Origin: Nitrosomonadales bacterium
GTDB taxonomy: Bacteria > Pseudomonadota > Gammaproteobacteria > Burkholderiales > Gallionellaceae
Direction: 5' to 3'
DNA: 62,132 nucleotides
Assembly (NCBI GenBank): GCA_016195965.1
Contig: JACPYR010000058.1
Coordinates: 1 to 62,132 of the forward strand
This document shows positions 1-9,484 of the stretch, piece after piece. Numbering within the stretch: the stretch's first letter is position 1; each line of letters opens with the position of its first letter. A model generated the notes under the pieces. It did no database searches. It saw only the letters and a program-made list of their open reading frames with translations, and was not told the origin of the DNA. The translations under genes were made by a program, and so were the position numbers.

Positions 1-3000
1 GGTGACGGCGGTGGGGTTGCCGTTGGCGTCGTAGGCCATGCCGATCTGGTGGTTGCCGGCGTCGCTGATGGATTTGAGGCGTCCGTCTCCGGTGCTGTCG
101 TAATAGGCGGTGGTGGTGGCGTTGCCGTTCGGGTCGGTGACGGTGCGCGGTTTGCCTTCCGCATCCAGTGTCCGGGTGATGGCGTGGTTCTGCGCGTCGG
201 AGCGGCGTATCTCATGGTTGGCCAGGTCATAGCCTATGCCCAGGGTGTAGGCGTCCGGGTTGGTGATGGCGATGATGTTGCCGGCGGCGTCGTATTGGTA
301 GGCGGTGATGTTGCCGCCCGCGTCCACGCTGCTCTGTTTGCGATCATTCAAATCATAGCTGGCCGAACGGCTGTCGAGCAGGCTGCCGAGTAGATCGAGC
401 CGCTCGCCGCTGGGGTTGTCGTTGGCGTCGTACTGGTAGCTGCGCAATTTGCCCGCCGCATCGGTCCCCAGGATTTTGTGGTCGGCTGTGTCGTAGCCTG
501 ACTGGATCGGGTACCAGTCGGCATCGATCCCCGCCGTCTGGCGGCCCAGGCTGTCGTAGACGACACTGGCCGTCTGCGTAGTGACCACGAGGTCGCTGTT
601 CTGTTTACCGCTACGCGCAATGGTCGCCGGGTAGAGGCCGTTGGCGTCATAGCTGCGGGTGATGACCGGGCCGGTGGCGCTGCTTGCGGTGGGGCTGGCC
701 ACCTGCGCGGCAAAGTCGCGCACCAGCTTGGTGGCGGTGCGGTTGCCGTAGATGTCGTAGCCATACACCTTCCAGGAAACCATGTCGGCGGCGGCGGGGA
801 CGTAGGTCGCGGGATTGAGCAAGGCGCAATTATTGAGGGTGCAATAAGCCTTGGTTAGATGCAGCTCCTGGGTGAGGTTGCCCTTGGCATCGTACTGGCG
901 CACGGTGTAGTTGCCGTTGGCGTCCTTCACCTTGCCCGGCTGGTTAAAAGCCGTGAAATTGGCATAGGCCACGGTGCTGCCGGACGGATTGGTGACCTGG
1001 GTGATATTGCCCAGGGTATCGTAGGCAAAATTGGTTTTGTAGCCTGCGGGGTCTTGCTTGCCGATGCGGTTGTATACGTTGGCCGGCGCCGCGATGTCGT
1101 ACGTGTAGTTGTGGGTGGCGCCGTTCTCTTCGACGAACTGGGCCGTGTTGCCGTATTGGTCAAAGAAGAACTTGCGGGTGCCGCCGCGCTCGGTGGTCTC
1201 GTCGGTCTCACGCCGGAAATCGTTGTAGGTGTAGGTGCGGGTATATCCCAACGCATCGGTGCGCCGGAACAGCTTGCCGGTGGCGTAATACTCGTAGCCC
1301 ATGCCGTTGCCGCGCGGCAGGGTGTAGCGCTTCAGGGCGTGGTTGAGGTTGGCGCCGTCGGCGAGGGTGAAATACTGGTAGGTCACCGGCTGCTGCTTGC
1401 CCGCGACCGCCAGCGGATTTGCATAGGAGTTCAGGTTGCCGAAGGTATCGGTGTAACCGTATTGGTACTGGCGGCCTGCCCAGTCGCTGATCGCGGTGAT
1501 GTGGTTGACCGGGATGTCGGCGTTGTAGCTGAAGGTCAGCGTGCGGTTCAGGCCGTCCTTGACCGAGCACAGGTTATTGTTGCACGCGGCGGCATAGGTC
1601 AGCGTAAAGGTGTTGCCGTTGCGGTCGCTGATCGAAGCGAGGCGCGCTTTCTGGCCGATCGTGCCCGCCATGTTTTCGAAGGTGTAGGTCATGCCGTCCT
1701 TCTCGACCACCGAATAGGTGCCGTCCGCATTGCGCGTCATGCTGGCGAAAGTGCCGGGCACTGCGGTGAACGCGCTGCCTATCGCCACCCCGGCTGCCGT
1801 GCCTGCCACCTGGAAGAGTTTTTCCCCGCCGGTGCCGTCGGTCCAGCCAACCGACGAGCTGAGGCCGTCGGTGTCAGGTGCGTCCACGATGCCGTTGGCG
1901 TTGTCGTCCTTGAAGCTGAGGTAGTGGTTGAAGCTGTGCGTCCAGCCATAACCGAACGGGCCATTGGTCGGGTTGCGGGAATTGTAGGCGCGCTCGAATA
2001 CCAGCGGTAGGCCGCCGCGCCCGGCGATGGCGATATCTTTTTCGACGCGGAAGACGTTGCCGTTGGCTACGTTGGCGTCGCCATCGATGACCGAATATTT
2101 GGGGTCGTAGCCGTTGTTCAGCCCGCCGCTGTTAGTGGCGTAGGCAAGCCCGGTAGCGGGGTTCACCACAGCGGGATTGGGGGTGACATAGCCGCTGCCG
2201 TTGGCGGCATTGTAGGTGATCATGGGAACGCCTCCGGGTCCGACCTGGCCCACCGGCCTTACCGTGTAACCGCCGGCATACCCTCCGCCGATCATGAAGG
2301 CCGCCTGACTTGTCAGGCCCGTTCCGATGTTGTTCAACGCGCCGACGTACACCGCGCCAATCCAGTCGCCATATTGAATCATGGTGTTTGGCAGTGTAAT
2401 CGTGTAGCCCGCCGAGTACAGTGCCTGGATACTGCTCAGGATACCCGCCGGGTATAAGGTCAAGCTGTTCGGGCAACTGGCGTTGACTACTGTACACAGG
2501 TTGGCGCTGTCTGCCGTCCAACTGGTGGGGCTGGTCATTTTCAGGGTCAGGATGGGGATGCCCGATTCGCTGGCGAACTGCAGCCCGCGCACCGTGGAGA
2601 CTGCATCCATGCGGACGTTTTCGTGCCAGATGTAGTATTCCAGTGCCGATGCACCGTAGCTACCCAGCAGGAAGGTTTTCCAAGCTCCTTGCCCTGTTGT
2701 CAGGTTAGTACTGCGTGAAACCATGCCGGGCATATCCACCAGGAATCCCGTGCGCGCCACCGCGAACGGGATGTCGAACAGATAGACGACCTTCATCGCA
2801 CTGGCCGTCAGGCCAATATTATTGCCCGTCTCGCCGGATTCGCCATCCAGCTGGCCGATACGTTTTTCTTCGTCGGTAACGTAGCGCAGGTACTTCAACC
2901 CGACCAGATTCAGGAACTCGCCTTCCGTGGCATCCAAGTTGCTATTCGGATTGGGAGTCGCCTTCACGTTGGCGAGCAGCAAGGCCGCGCGTTCGGTCAA

Positions 3001-5043
3001 CAGCCGGTCGGAGGCCTGGAAGGCATATCCTTGCAGGGCGTGATAGCCCGCCGCAGTGATGTTGGTATAGGTCCTGGTATTGAGTGTCGGGTTGGCCAAC
3101 TCCGCGAGCGTGATGCTCATCGTGAGCTGGTTGTTGACCGTACACAGGTCCACAGTAGAGGTGGCCGGCAACGATGGGCCAGTCGCGATCGTGGCGCCCT
3201 CTACGCCATTGATGGGGCCTTTCAATACGGGCACCACGCTGATCACATTGCAGGGTGTCGGCGAGGGGGTGGCGGAGGTCAGCGTGCCATCGTTCTGCCA
3301 GGCCGCGAGCGCCGTCTGGTCTGCGGCAGTCACTCCCTGGAACGACAGGGTCACGCGGCTGAGAGCCGTCTGCGGCATGGATAGCGTCGCGCTCAACAAC
3401 TGGGTGCCGGCGCCCTGGCTGACCGTGATATTGAGCTTGTAGCGGTGACTGTCCGGCAGGTCGGCGATCTCGGGCAGGGTCGTGCCGGCCCAAGGCAAAA
3501 ACGCGCTGACGTCATAGGGTGTCGAAGCCGGCAGCACATCCACGGTCAGGGGATTCAGGGTGCCGGTGTAAGGCACGTCCGCCAGGGTATTGTTGGTGTT
3601 GTAGGGCGCGACACCCGCAGCCTGTATGGTCGGCAACACCTGGTTGGCGTAGTACTCGTCCGCCAGGGCATTGGTGCGTTTCGCAAGATAGCCGGTGTAA
3701 TCGAAGGCGACATTGGTGGCAATCCCCGCCTGATAGCCGATATCCTTGAAGCTGGCGTCGAGCGGAATCCAGCGCGACCCGGTGGTGTCCTGTTGCGTGC
3801 CGCGATAGTGGCTGTAGGGCACGCAGGCTTCGACCCAGACATGGGTCAGGGTGATGCCAGTCGCTTGCCCGCTTGCGTTGGTGAGCGCAGCAGCGCCAGG
3901 GTTCCGCCCCGTAGCGAGGATAGCTGCCGCGCCCGCATAGGATTTGGCTCCCACCCAGCGCGCTGCCCGCCCGCCCAGCGCATCCGGCGTGGGATCAAGA
4001 AATTGAATCTGGCCTTTTACGAAGCGCGCGGGAATGTTGGAGGCGCGCAACAGCGCGATCAACAGCGAGGCTTGGTCTGTTGCGCTGCCGGCTTTTGCAT
4101 ACAGTGTGCCCACCGATCCCTTCAGCGATCCGTAATAAGGCTCGAAGCGGATATTCTGGTAAATATATTGGTATATCTTCGCCGGCGAATAATTCAAACT
4201 GGCGGCGAGATCCCTGATCTCCTGGGTGATCTGCACATCCTGAGTCGCCGCGAGAGAAGGATCGTTCGTGGCCAGGATGCCGCAGTTGGTCGGCGCATCG
4301 CTCGGCAGGACAGGCGGCAGAGGCGCCAGCAGGGTGTTGCCCAGGAAGGCGTAGACGTTGCTGCCCGGCGCCCGGTGGTAAGCCATGTATTGCGGAACCT
4401 GCTTGGCCGGCTCTTGCTTGGTCGCAGGTTGGGGTGTTTCAGTCCTCCAGCCCGGCGTAGTTCCAGGCGGAATGCCGCTCTCCCGCATCCTGACATCTTC
4501 GTGCAGCACCCTGAGTTCGGCCTTGGCATGGGACAGTGCTTTCGTCCGGCTCGGCATATCGGTTGCCGTTCTCACTTCCTCCAGAACTTTTTCTACACGG
4601 TCGAAACGATTCTCCACCTTCGCCGACAGGTCATCCCAATCCCTGAATTTGTTTGCCAGGCCCAGCTTGGCAAGCTTGGCGCGGGTCGCGTCTAGCCGCA
4701 CCCGCACTTCCGCGCGCACCGTTTCCAATTCGGCCCGCTTGGCGGAAAGCAGCATGTGTTTGGTCGAGAGTGCGCCCTGACGCGCGGTTTCGGAAGCATA
4801 GGGACGCGCGGCCTCGCGCTCGACATCCTTGAGCAACGTGGCTGCTTCATCCAGATGCGCCGACAGGGTGTTGAACAATGGGTCAGGGGCTGACAGGCGT
4901 TCCTGTACCAACTTTTTCATTACCATGTCATCCACTGGAGCCGGATCGGCATGATCGGCCCTCGCTGAACAGCTGGCCAATCCGAATAGGACGGCGATGC
5001 CGGATGCAATCAGATTGCGCATGCAAATGTTCGATGACCACAT
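1..5043 (-). CDS. Transglutaminase-like/RHS repeat secreted protein (3' partial)
   Basis: The reading frame stays open from 5043 to the window edge, about 1681 codons without a stop. The N-terminus has a hydrophobic signal segment ending in LASC, a good lipobox, so this may be a lipoprotein. A coiled-coil-rich stretch follows (about residues 40-200). A transglutaminase-like domain lies at about 290-425: GSATDQASLLIALLRASNIP then THVWVEACVP and DASF. A DUF6531-type RHS entry domain begins near residue 988 (GPFGYGWTHSFNHYL), followed by many YD repeats (YDANGN) to the edge. Such proteins build a beta-cage shell that often encloses a variable C-terminal toxin or effector; that end is outside the window. 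The start at 5043 has AGGGGA six bases upstream; an in-frame ATG at 5073 has a weaker site. The family is clear; its role here is unknown. Confidence 0.9.
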   Translation of the reverse strand, partial: MWSSNICMRNLIASGIAVLFGLASCSARADHADPAPVDDMVMKKLVQERLSAPDPLFNTLSAHLDEAATLLKDVEREAARPYASETARQGALSTKHMLLSAKRAELETVRAEVRVRLDATRAKLAKLGLANKFRDWDDLSAKVENRFDRVEKVLEEVRTATDMPSRTKALSHAKAELRVLHEDVRMRESGIPPGTTPGWRTETPQPATKQEPAKQVPQYMAYHRAPGSNVYAFLGNTLLAPLPPVLPSDAPTNCGILATNDPSLAATQDVQITQEIRDLAASLNYSPAKIYQYIYQNIRFEPYYGSLKGSVGTLYAKAGSATDQASLLIALLRASNIPARFVKGQIQFLDPTPDALGGRAARWVGAKSYAGAAAILATGRNPGAAALTNASGQATGITLTHVWVEACVPYSHYRGTQQDTTGSRWIPLDASFKDIGYQAGIATNVAFDYTGYLAKRTNALADEYYANQVLPTIQAAGVAPYNTNNTLADVPYTGTLNPLTVDVLPASTPYDVSAFLPWAGTTLPEIADLPDSHRYKLNITVSQGAGTQLLSATLSMPQTALSRVTLSFQGVTAADQTALAAWQNDGTLTSATPSPTPCNVISVVPVLKGPINGVEGATIATGPSLPATSTVDLCTVNNQLTMSITLAELANPTLNTRTYTNITAAGYHALQGYAFQASDRLLTERAALLLANVKATPNPNSNLDATEGEFLNLVGLKYLRYVTDEEKRIGQLDGESGETGNNIGLTASAMKVVYLFDIPFAVARTGFLVDMPGMVSRSTNLTTGQGAWKTFLLGSYGASALEYYIWHENVRMDAVSTVRGLQFASESGIPILTLKMTSPTSWTADSANLCTVVNASCPNSLTLYPAGILSSIQALYSAGYTITLPNTMIQYGDWIGAVYVGALNNIGTGLTSQAAFMIGGGYAGGYTVRPVGQVGPGGVPMITYNAANGSGYVTPNPAVVNPATGLAYATNSGGLNNGYDPKYSVIDGDANVANGNVFRVEKDIAIAGRGGLPLVFERAYNSRNPTNGPFGYGWTHSFNHYLSFKDDNANGIVDAPDTDGLSSSVGWTDGTGGEKLFQVAGTAAGVAIGSAFTAVPGTFASMTRNADGTYSVVEKDGMTYTFENMAGTIGQKARLASISDRNGNTFTLTYAAACNNNLCSVKDGLNRTLTFSYNADIPVNHITAISDWAGRQYQYGYTDTFGNLNSYANPLAVAGKQQPVTYQYFTLADGANLNHALKRYTLPRGNGMGYEYYATGKLFRRTDALGYTRTYTYNDFRRETDETTERGGTRKFFFDQYGNTAQFVEENGATHNYTYDIAAPANVYNRIGKQDPAGYKTNFAYDTLGNITQVTNPSGSTVAYANFTAFNQPGKVKDANGNYTVRQYDAKGNLTQELHLTKAYCTLNNCALLNPATYVPAAADMVSWKVYGYDIYGNRTATKLVRDFAAQVASPTASSATGPVITRSYDANGLYPATIARSGKQNSDLVVTTQTASVVYDSLGRQTAGIDADWYPIQSGYDTADHKILGTDAAGKLRSYQYDANDNPSGERLDLLGSLLDSRSASYDLNDRKQSSVDAGGNITAYQYDAAGNIIAITNPDAYTLGIGYDLANHEIRRSDAQNHAITRTLDAEGKPRTVTDPNGNATTTAYYDSTGDGRLKSISDAGNHQIGMAYDANGNPTAVT

Positions 5044-5087
5044 ATTTTTCCCCTGTATGAATCGCACCTTCATGCACCTGCCCCGAT

Positions 5088-6527
5088 TTAGTTGCGCTGC
5101 CTGCGGGCCATAACGGTGGCAGAACCCATCAGCAGCAGCGCCATGATGATGAATCCCCATTCGGGCAAGGTAGGCACGTCGGTGTCTAAACCAATCTGTA
5201 TTTGCGCACCCGCTGCCGTAGCCAGGTTGGTGGCATCGCTAACGGAGTAACCGAAATTAAAAGTCCCTGCGGTGGTTGGCGTTCCGGTGATCTGTCCGGT
5301 TGCCGCATTCATGGTCAGCCCATCGGGCAGGTAACCAGAAGTGAGTCTCCAAACATAGGGCATCGTGCCGCCGCTGACGGTCAACGTGTAAGCAAACGGC
5401 TGGTTCTGTGTTCCGTACGCGATCAGTTGCGAGGCTGTCAGTCCCGAAACACTTTGTCCATTGCTTCCCACCAGCGTGCGGTTGGGTAACGATGGATTCA
5501 ATCCAAGGTATGTCTCCACTGCATCGGGCACGCCGTTCTTGTTGGCATCAGCTAATGTGCCCGGGGCCAGCATGGGCAGTGTCTGTAAAGCCAATGCGGT
5601 GGCAAGCGGATCGCCTCCCCAGCTGCCGTCCGCATTCTGTTGTGCGACGAGGAAGCCTTGCGCATTGCCAAGCGCCGTGGCATATGTGGCCGGCGCAATC
5701 TGATTTAAAGCCTGGTAAACCAGGGCCGTTTCCAGCACCGTGCTCTGGCCGAAATCGCCAAAGCCGCCATCGACCGCGCTTTGCTTGCCCAGCATCCAGG
5801 TCGCGGCGTTGCTCGCCACGGTATTGAATGTGTACGTCGTCAGAACCCAGACATTGTTCTGCAACTGGTAACATCCATAACTGCTCCAGCCTGTGTTGGC
5901 AGGCGTGGCCTTCAGGGCTAGTGCGGCATAGAGCGTTGGAATCAGCGAACCGCCGGATTGGGTAGGCGACCCGGCAACTCCACTGACCAGGGCGGAAAAA
6001 CTGTTATCGGGGCGCAGCGCCGCCAGTAATCCGTTGCAGAGTGTATTTGCCAGCGTGGTCTTGTTGGCAGTGTTCGTCTGGTACAAGGCGTTTATGGCCA
6101 AAGGGGTATCGGGCAGGCTGCTGCCGTACCCCTTGTATGCACCCCAAGCGTTGTTGCCGTTCTGCCATTGATTGAGTTTGGCCAAGAGCGGGGCGACACT
6201 CAATCCTGCACCGCTGAGCGTCATAATTTGCCGAGACAGGGAGTCCACGCTTGGCGCTTCGGCATTTTGCAGATTGGCTACAGCAGCAGCGTAAGGATAA
6301 CCCTGCTTGACTCCCGCATTAGCCAAGGCCGTGATAGCGGCACTGGTCGGCTGGATCGCAGACCCGTTGCTTCCCTTCCAACTGCCGTCGCCGCTCTGGT
6401 GGGTGAACAGCCAAGCCAGTCCCTTGATGCGGGCTTGGTCAAGCTGGGCAGTGGTCGGAGCCGCCGCCAGACAATTGGCGGCAATGGCAGACAGAACAAA
6501 AAACAGCATCAGACGCGAAAGTGACAT
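5088..6527 (-). CDS. IPTL-CTERM protein with prenyltransferase/squalene-cyclase-like repeats
   Basis: This 479-residue protein has a signal peptide (MSLSRLMLFFVLSAIAANCLA). An alpha/alpha-barrel repeat region follows (about residues 25-330), with QSGDGSWKGSNGSAIQPTSA and QNADGSWGGDPLATALALQT blocks like those of terpenoid cyclases and prenyltransferases. Next is an Ig-like putative-Ig (He_PIG) domain (about 365-440; GLTMNAATGQITGTP). It ends with an IPTL-CTERM sorting signal: VPTLPEWG, a hydrophobic helix, then RRQRN. The signal implies processing at the inner membrane by an exosortase-like enzyme and surface delivery. No DXDD-type cyclase motif is visible, so catalysis is doubtful. The gene starts just upstream of the RHS gene (45-bp gap) on the same strand, so the two are probably co-expressed. 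An ATG at 6530 is also possible, but AGGGGAG is better spaced for 6527. Confidence 0.85.
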   Translation of the reverse strand: MSLSRLMLFFVLSAIAANCLAAAPTTAQLDQARIKGLAWLFTHQSGDGSWKGSNGSAIQPTSAAITALANAGVKQGYPYAAAVANLQNAEAPSVDSLSRQIMTLSGAGLSVAPLLAKLNQWQNGNNAWGAYKGYGSSLPDTPLAINALYQTNTANKTTLANTLCNGLLAALRPDNSFSALVSGVAGSPTQSGGSLIPTLYAALALKATPANTGWSSYGCYQLQNNVWVLTTYTFNTVASNAATWMLGKQSAVDGGFGDFGQSTVLETALVYQALNQIAPATYATALGNAQGFLVAQQNADGSWGGDPLATALALQTLPMLAPGTLADANKNGVPDAVETYLGLNPSLPNRTLVGSNGQSVSGLTASQLIAYGTQNQPFAYTLTVSGGTMPYVWRLTSGYLPDGLTMNAATGQITGTPTTAGTFNFGYSVSDATNLATAAGAQIQIGLDTDVPTLPEWGFIIMALLLMGSATVMARRQRN

Positions 6528-7013
6528 CATGTACTCCCCTGGGTTTGATGGGCGGCATCAGAAATCCCCTCCGCGCATAATGGATAACACCGTAACAGGG
6601 CAATATGACAACTTGATGCTGCAAACCGGGAAATACATGAGCTGTTCGGACTAATCGGCGCCGCAGATTTGTTGCAACCTCGCCGCAAGGATGTAAATCA
6701 TTACGACAACCGCAAGTAACACAGCAATCGACAAGGCCCGCCGCCATACAGGAAATTCAGATTTTCAGGTTCTTGGACATATCAAGTGATTGCTGGGCAG
6801 CGATTACCGGACATGGTAACCTTTCATCTCGCATCCATGCCGATGCAACACTTCTTGCCCGTTTTTCCGGGGCAGCTTGCCATTACAGAGGCCGTTGCGC
6901 GGTATTTATCGACTTGCTGCGAAATGGTTATCGCTGAATAGCACTCTGGAAACCAACCTTCGCGGCAGGCAGTTTTATTCCACGCTCATTATCATCACTC
7001 AAGGAGATCGATC
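6528..7013. other. Intergenic region, no gene seen
   Basis: These 486 bases separate the minus-strand IPTL-CTERM gene from the plus-strand DUF6781/UbiB pair. They must hold two divergent promoters. No convincing coding frame, RNA gene or repeat is seen. The only clear element is the AAGGAG ribosome site just before 7014. Confidence 0.5.
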
Positions 7014-7718
7014 ATGAAGAATGAAACCAGTAGCGATACCAGCATCCTCGAAGCCGAAGTGCGCAAAGTGGTCGAAGAGGGACACGATATACAGGAAAAC
7101 ATCAGAAAGCTCACCCTGAACATCATCAGGTCACGTTCGTTCGATATTCAATCCCTGCAACAAACCGCGACCGCCGTATTACGTGGCGCACAGGCAGGAG
7201 TGCAACATGAGCTGCAGAAAACCTCCGCACAAACCCACATCGCGCGGGACCACCTCAAACAGGCTGTCACCGGCCTGGATGTAGCGCTGGCGCAATTTGC
7301 CGAAGCTGCCAAGCTGGCAGTGGAAGAGGCCGCGAGCCGCGCACAAAAATATTCCAACGAGGACCTCAAGCTGGCGCGCGCAGACTTGGCCAGCCTGGAA
7401 GCAATGTTCCTGGGTACGCTGCAAAGCGCCGCTTCAGCGACCAAGGATGCGGCCGGAGACATCTTGCGCGACCTGACGGCACATACCCGCACCCATGGTT
7501 CCGCCGTCGGCGCGCAGATGAAAGAAACACTGGCCGTCTTTACGCACCAGCTAGGCGCGACAGGACGTGCCCAGGTCGGAGTAGGCATGCATCTCGCGAA
7601 GAACACCTCCGATCTGCTGAGGCAAATCGCAGCCGGGGTGCTCACCGGCCTGGCCGACCACGTCAGGCCTGGCCATAGCAAAGGCCCCGGTGGTGTTTCC
7701 GAAGATCAGGGCAAGTAA
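7014..7718 (+). CDS. DUF6781-like helical protein
   Basis: A 234-residue protein that is almost entirely alpha-helical, Ala/Glu/Lys-rich and without a signal peptide. The first 60 residues (ILEAEVRKVVEEGHDIQENI) and the following amphipathic helices resemble phasin-like or coiled-coil proteins grouped as DUF6781; that assignment is from memory of the family and is moderate. The stop overlaps the next start as TAATG, so translation is coupled to the UbiB-like kinase. The ribosome site AAGGAG lies eight bases before the ATG. Its function is not known. The tight coupling suggests it supports the kinase or acts at membranes or lipid inclusions. Confidence 0.7.
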   Translation: MKNETSSDTSILEAEVRKVVEEGHDIQENIRKLTLNIIRSRSFDIQSLQQTATAVLRGAQAGVQHELQKTSAQTHIARDHLKQAVTGLDVALAQFAEAAKLAVEEAASRAQKYSNEDLKLARADLASLEAMFLGTLQSAASATKDAAGDILRDLTAHTRTHGSAVGAQMKETLAVFTHQLGATGRAQVGVGMHLAKNTSDLLRQIAAGVLTGLADHVRPGHSKGPGGVSEDQGK

Positions 7719-9445
7719 TGTTCTGGCAGGCACTTGCGGCCGGGCGCGACCTCGGGCGGCTGCACGAGATCGCCTCCATCCTGATCCGCTACGGCTTCGG
7801 CGACATGGTGCGGCGGATGGGCTTGGCCAATGCGCTGGAGCGGGCCGGACATGCCTTGCTGTGGAAGCATGCTGACGAGTTGGCCCATCTCGAACCCCCG
7901 GCGCGGGTACGGCGCGCGCTTGAAGAACTGGGGCCGACCTTCGTCAAGCTGGGCCAGGTACTGGCAACGCGCGTAGACCTGTTCGCGCCCGAATGGATCG
8001 CAGAATTCGGCAAGTTGCAGGACAGCGCACCGCCTTCCCCTTATGACGAGATACACCGGCAGCTCACCGAAGAATTGGGCGCTCCGCCCGAAAAAATATT
8101 TGTCACCTTCGATCCCGAACCCTTGGCGGCAGCCTCGATTGCGCAAGTGCACCGCGCCAGCCTCGCGGACGGCAGCCTGGTGGTGGTCAAGGTACGCCGT
8201 CCCGGCATCCGCCCCGTCATCGAAGCCGACTTGCGCTGGTTGATGCGTCTGGCGGAACTCGCCGAGGCGGAAAATCCCGAGCTGCGCAATTTCCATCCGC
8301 AGGAAGTCGTCCAGCAGTTCTCGATGTCACTGCAGCGCGAGCTCGATTTTGCAACCGAATGCCGCAACAGCGAAGGCATCGCCAACAATTTTGCAGACTA
8401 CATCGACCAGGACGCGCCCGCTTCGCCCGGCACCCCGCCCGCGATCATCGTCATCCCGCGCGTATATTGGCAATGGAGCAGCGAGCGCGTGTGCGTCCAG
8501 GAATTTATAGCCGGCATTCCCGGACGCAATCTGACCGCGGTAGACCAGGCTGGCCTGGATCGCAAAGTGCTCGCCCGGCGCGGCGCGAATGCGGTGTTGA
8601 AGATGATCGTCGAAGATGGTTTCTTTCACGCCGATCCGCATCCCGGCAATGTGTTTTATCTGCCCGGCAACCGGATCGCCTTCATCGACTTCGGCATGGT
8701 AGGGCGGCTGACCGGGGAACGCCGCGACCAGTTGATCAGATTGTTGCTCGGCTTGGTGCATCACGAACCGACGCGCATCGCCGACGTGATGCTGGACTGG
8801 ACCGGCGACGGGGTAGTGGATGAAGCCGGCCTGATACGCGAAATACAAATCTTCGTCGACCAGTATCACGGCATACCGTTAAAACAACTCAGCATAGGCA
8901 CGATGCTCAGCGAACTGGTGGCGATACTGCGGTCACACCGGATCGCATTACCCGCCGATCTCGCGTTGCTGATCAAGGCCTTCATCACGCTGGAAGGCAT
9001 GGGGCGCGAACTCGACCCGGATTTCAACATGACCGCTGCGGCTATACCGATATTGCGGCGATCGTTGCGTGCGCGGTATAAGCCAGCCGCGCTGATCAAA
9101 CGCGGCTGGCGCTCGGCAGCCGAAATGCTGGCGCTGGTTGCCGACCTGCCTCACGACCTCTCCCGGCTGCTGCGCGCGGCACGGCGCGGACGGCTGGAAA
9201 TCCACATCGACGTCACCAACCTGAAGCATGTCGGCAACCAGCTCGACGGTGCCGCAAACCGGCTGGTAATCGGCATCATCGTCGCGGCGCTGATCATAGG
9301 CTCCTCTATCGTGATGACCGTGCCCGGCGGCCCCACGCTGCTGGGGCTGCCGATTTTTGGCCTGCTCGGTTACCTCAGTGCGGCGGCTGGCGGCATCTGG
9401 CTGCTGCTGTCGATCTGGAGAAGCAGCAAAGCGGATCGGGAATAA
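7718..9445 (+). CDS. UbiB/ABC1 (AarF) family atypical protein kinase
   Basis: A 575-residue member of the ABC1/ADCK/UbiB family, which supports ubiquinone biosynthesis as an ATPase or atypical kinase at the membrane. Diagnostic features are the KxGQ motif (KLGQ, residues 77-80), the alanine-rich nucleotide loop AAASIAQVH replacing the usual glycine loop, the catalytic loop HADPHPGN (304-311) and the DFG motif near 324. Two hydrophobic helices at the C-terminus (about 515-570) form a membrane anchor. Length fits the family (about 540-580). The start overlaps the DUF6781 stop. The gene is not next to ubiE/ubiJ, so it may be a second UbiB-like paralog rather than the main ubiB. Confidence 0.92.
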   Translation: MFWQALAAGRDLGRLHEIASILIRYGFGDMVRRMGLANALERAGHALLWKHADELAHLEPPARVRRALEELGPTFVKLGQVLATRVDLFAPEWIAEFGKLQDSAPPSPYDEIHRQLTEELGAPPEKIFVTFDPEPLAAASIAQVHRASLADGSLVVVKVRRPGIRPVIEADLRWLMRLAELAEAENPELRNFHPQEVVQQFSMSLQRELDFATECRNSEGIANNFADYIDQDAPASPGTPPAIIVIPRVYWQWSSERVCVQEFIAGIPGRNLTAVDQAGLDRKVLARRGANAVLKMIVEDGFFHADPHPGNVFYLPGNRIAFIDFGMVGRLTGERRDQLIRLLLGLVHHEPTRIADVMLDWTGDGVVDEAGLIREIQIFVDQYHGIPLKQLSIGTMLSELVAILRSHRIALPADLALLIKAFITLEGMGRELDPDFNMTAAAIPILRRSLRARYKPAALIKRGWRSAAEMLALVADLPHDLSRLLRAARRGRLEIHIDVTNLKHVGNQLDGAANRLVIGIIVAALIIGSSIVMTVPGGPTLLGLPIFGLLGYLSAAAGGIWLLLSIWRSSKADRE

Positions 9446-9484
9446 GCGGCACTTTGTAGATTTCCAGCCCGGGCACGCTCCAGT

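Noticed and set aside
859-2010. 383-codon plus-strand frame
   Set aside because: It is antisense to the YD-repeat region of the RHS gene, and its composition (Val/Gly/Arg-rich) reflects that gene's codon pattern. No ribosome site.
3445-4695. 416-codon plus-strand frame
   Set aside because: Opposite the transglutaminase region of the RHS protein, which has clear domain motifs in its own frame.
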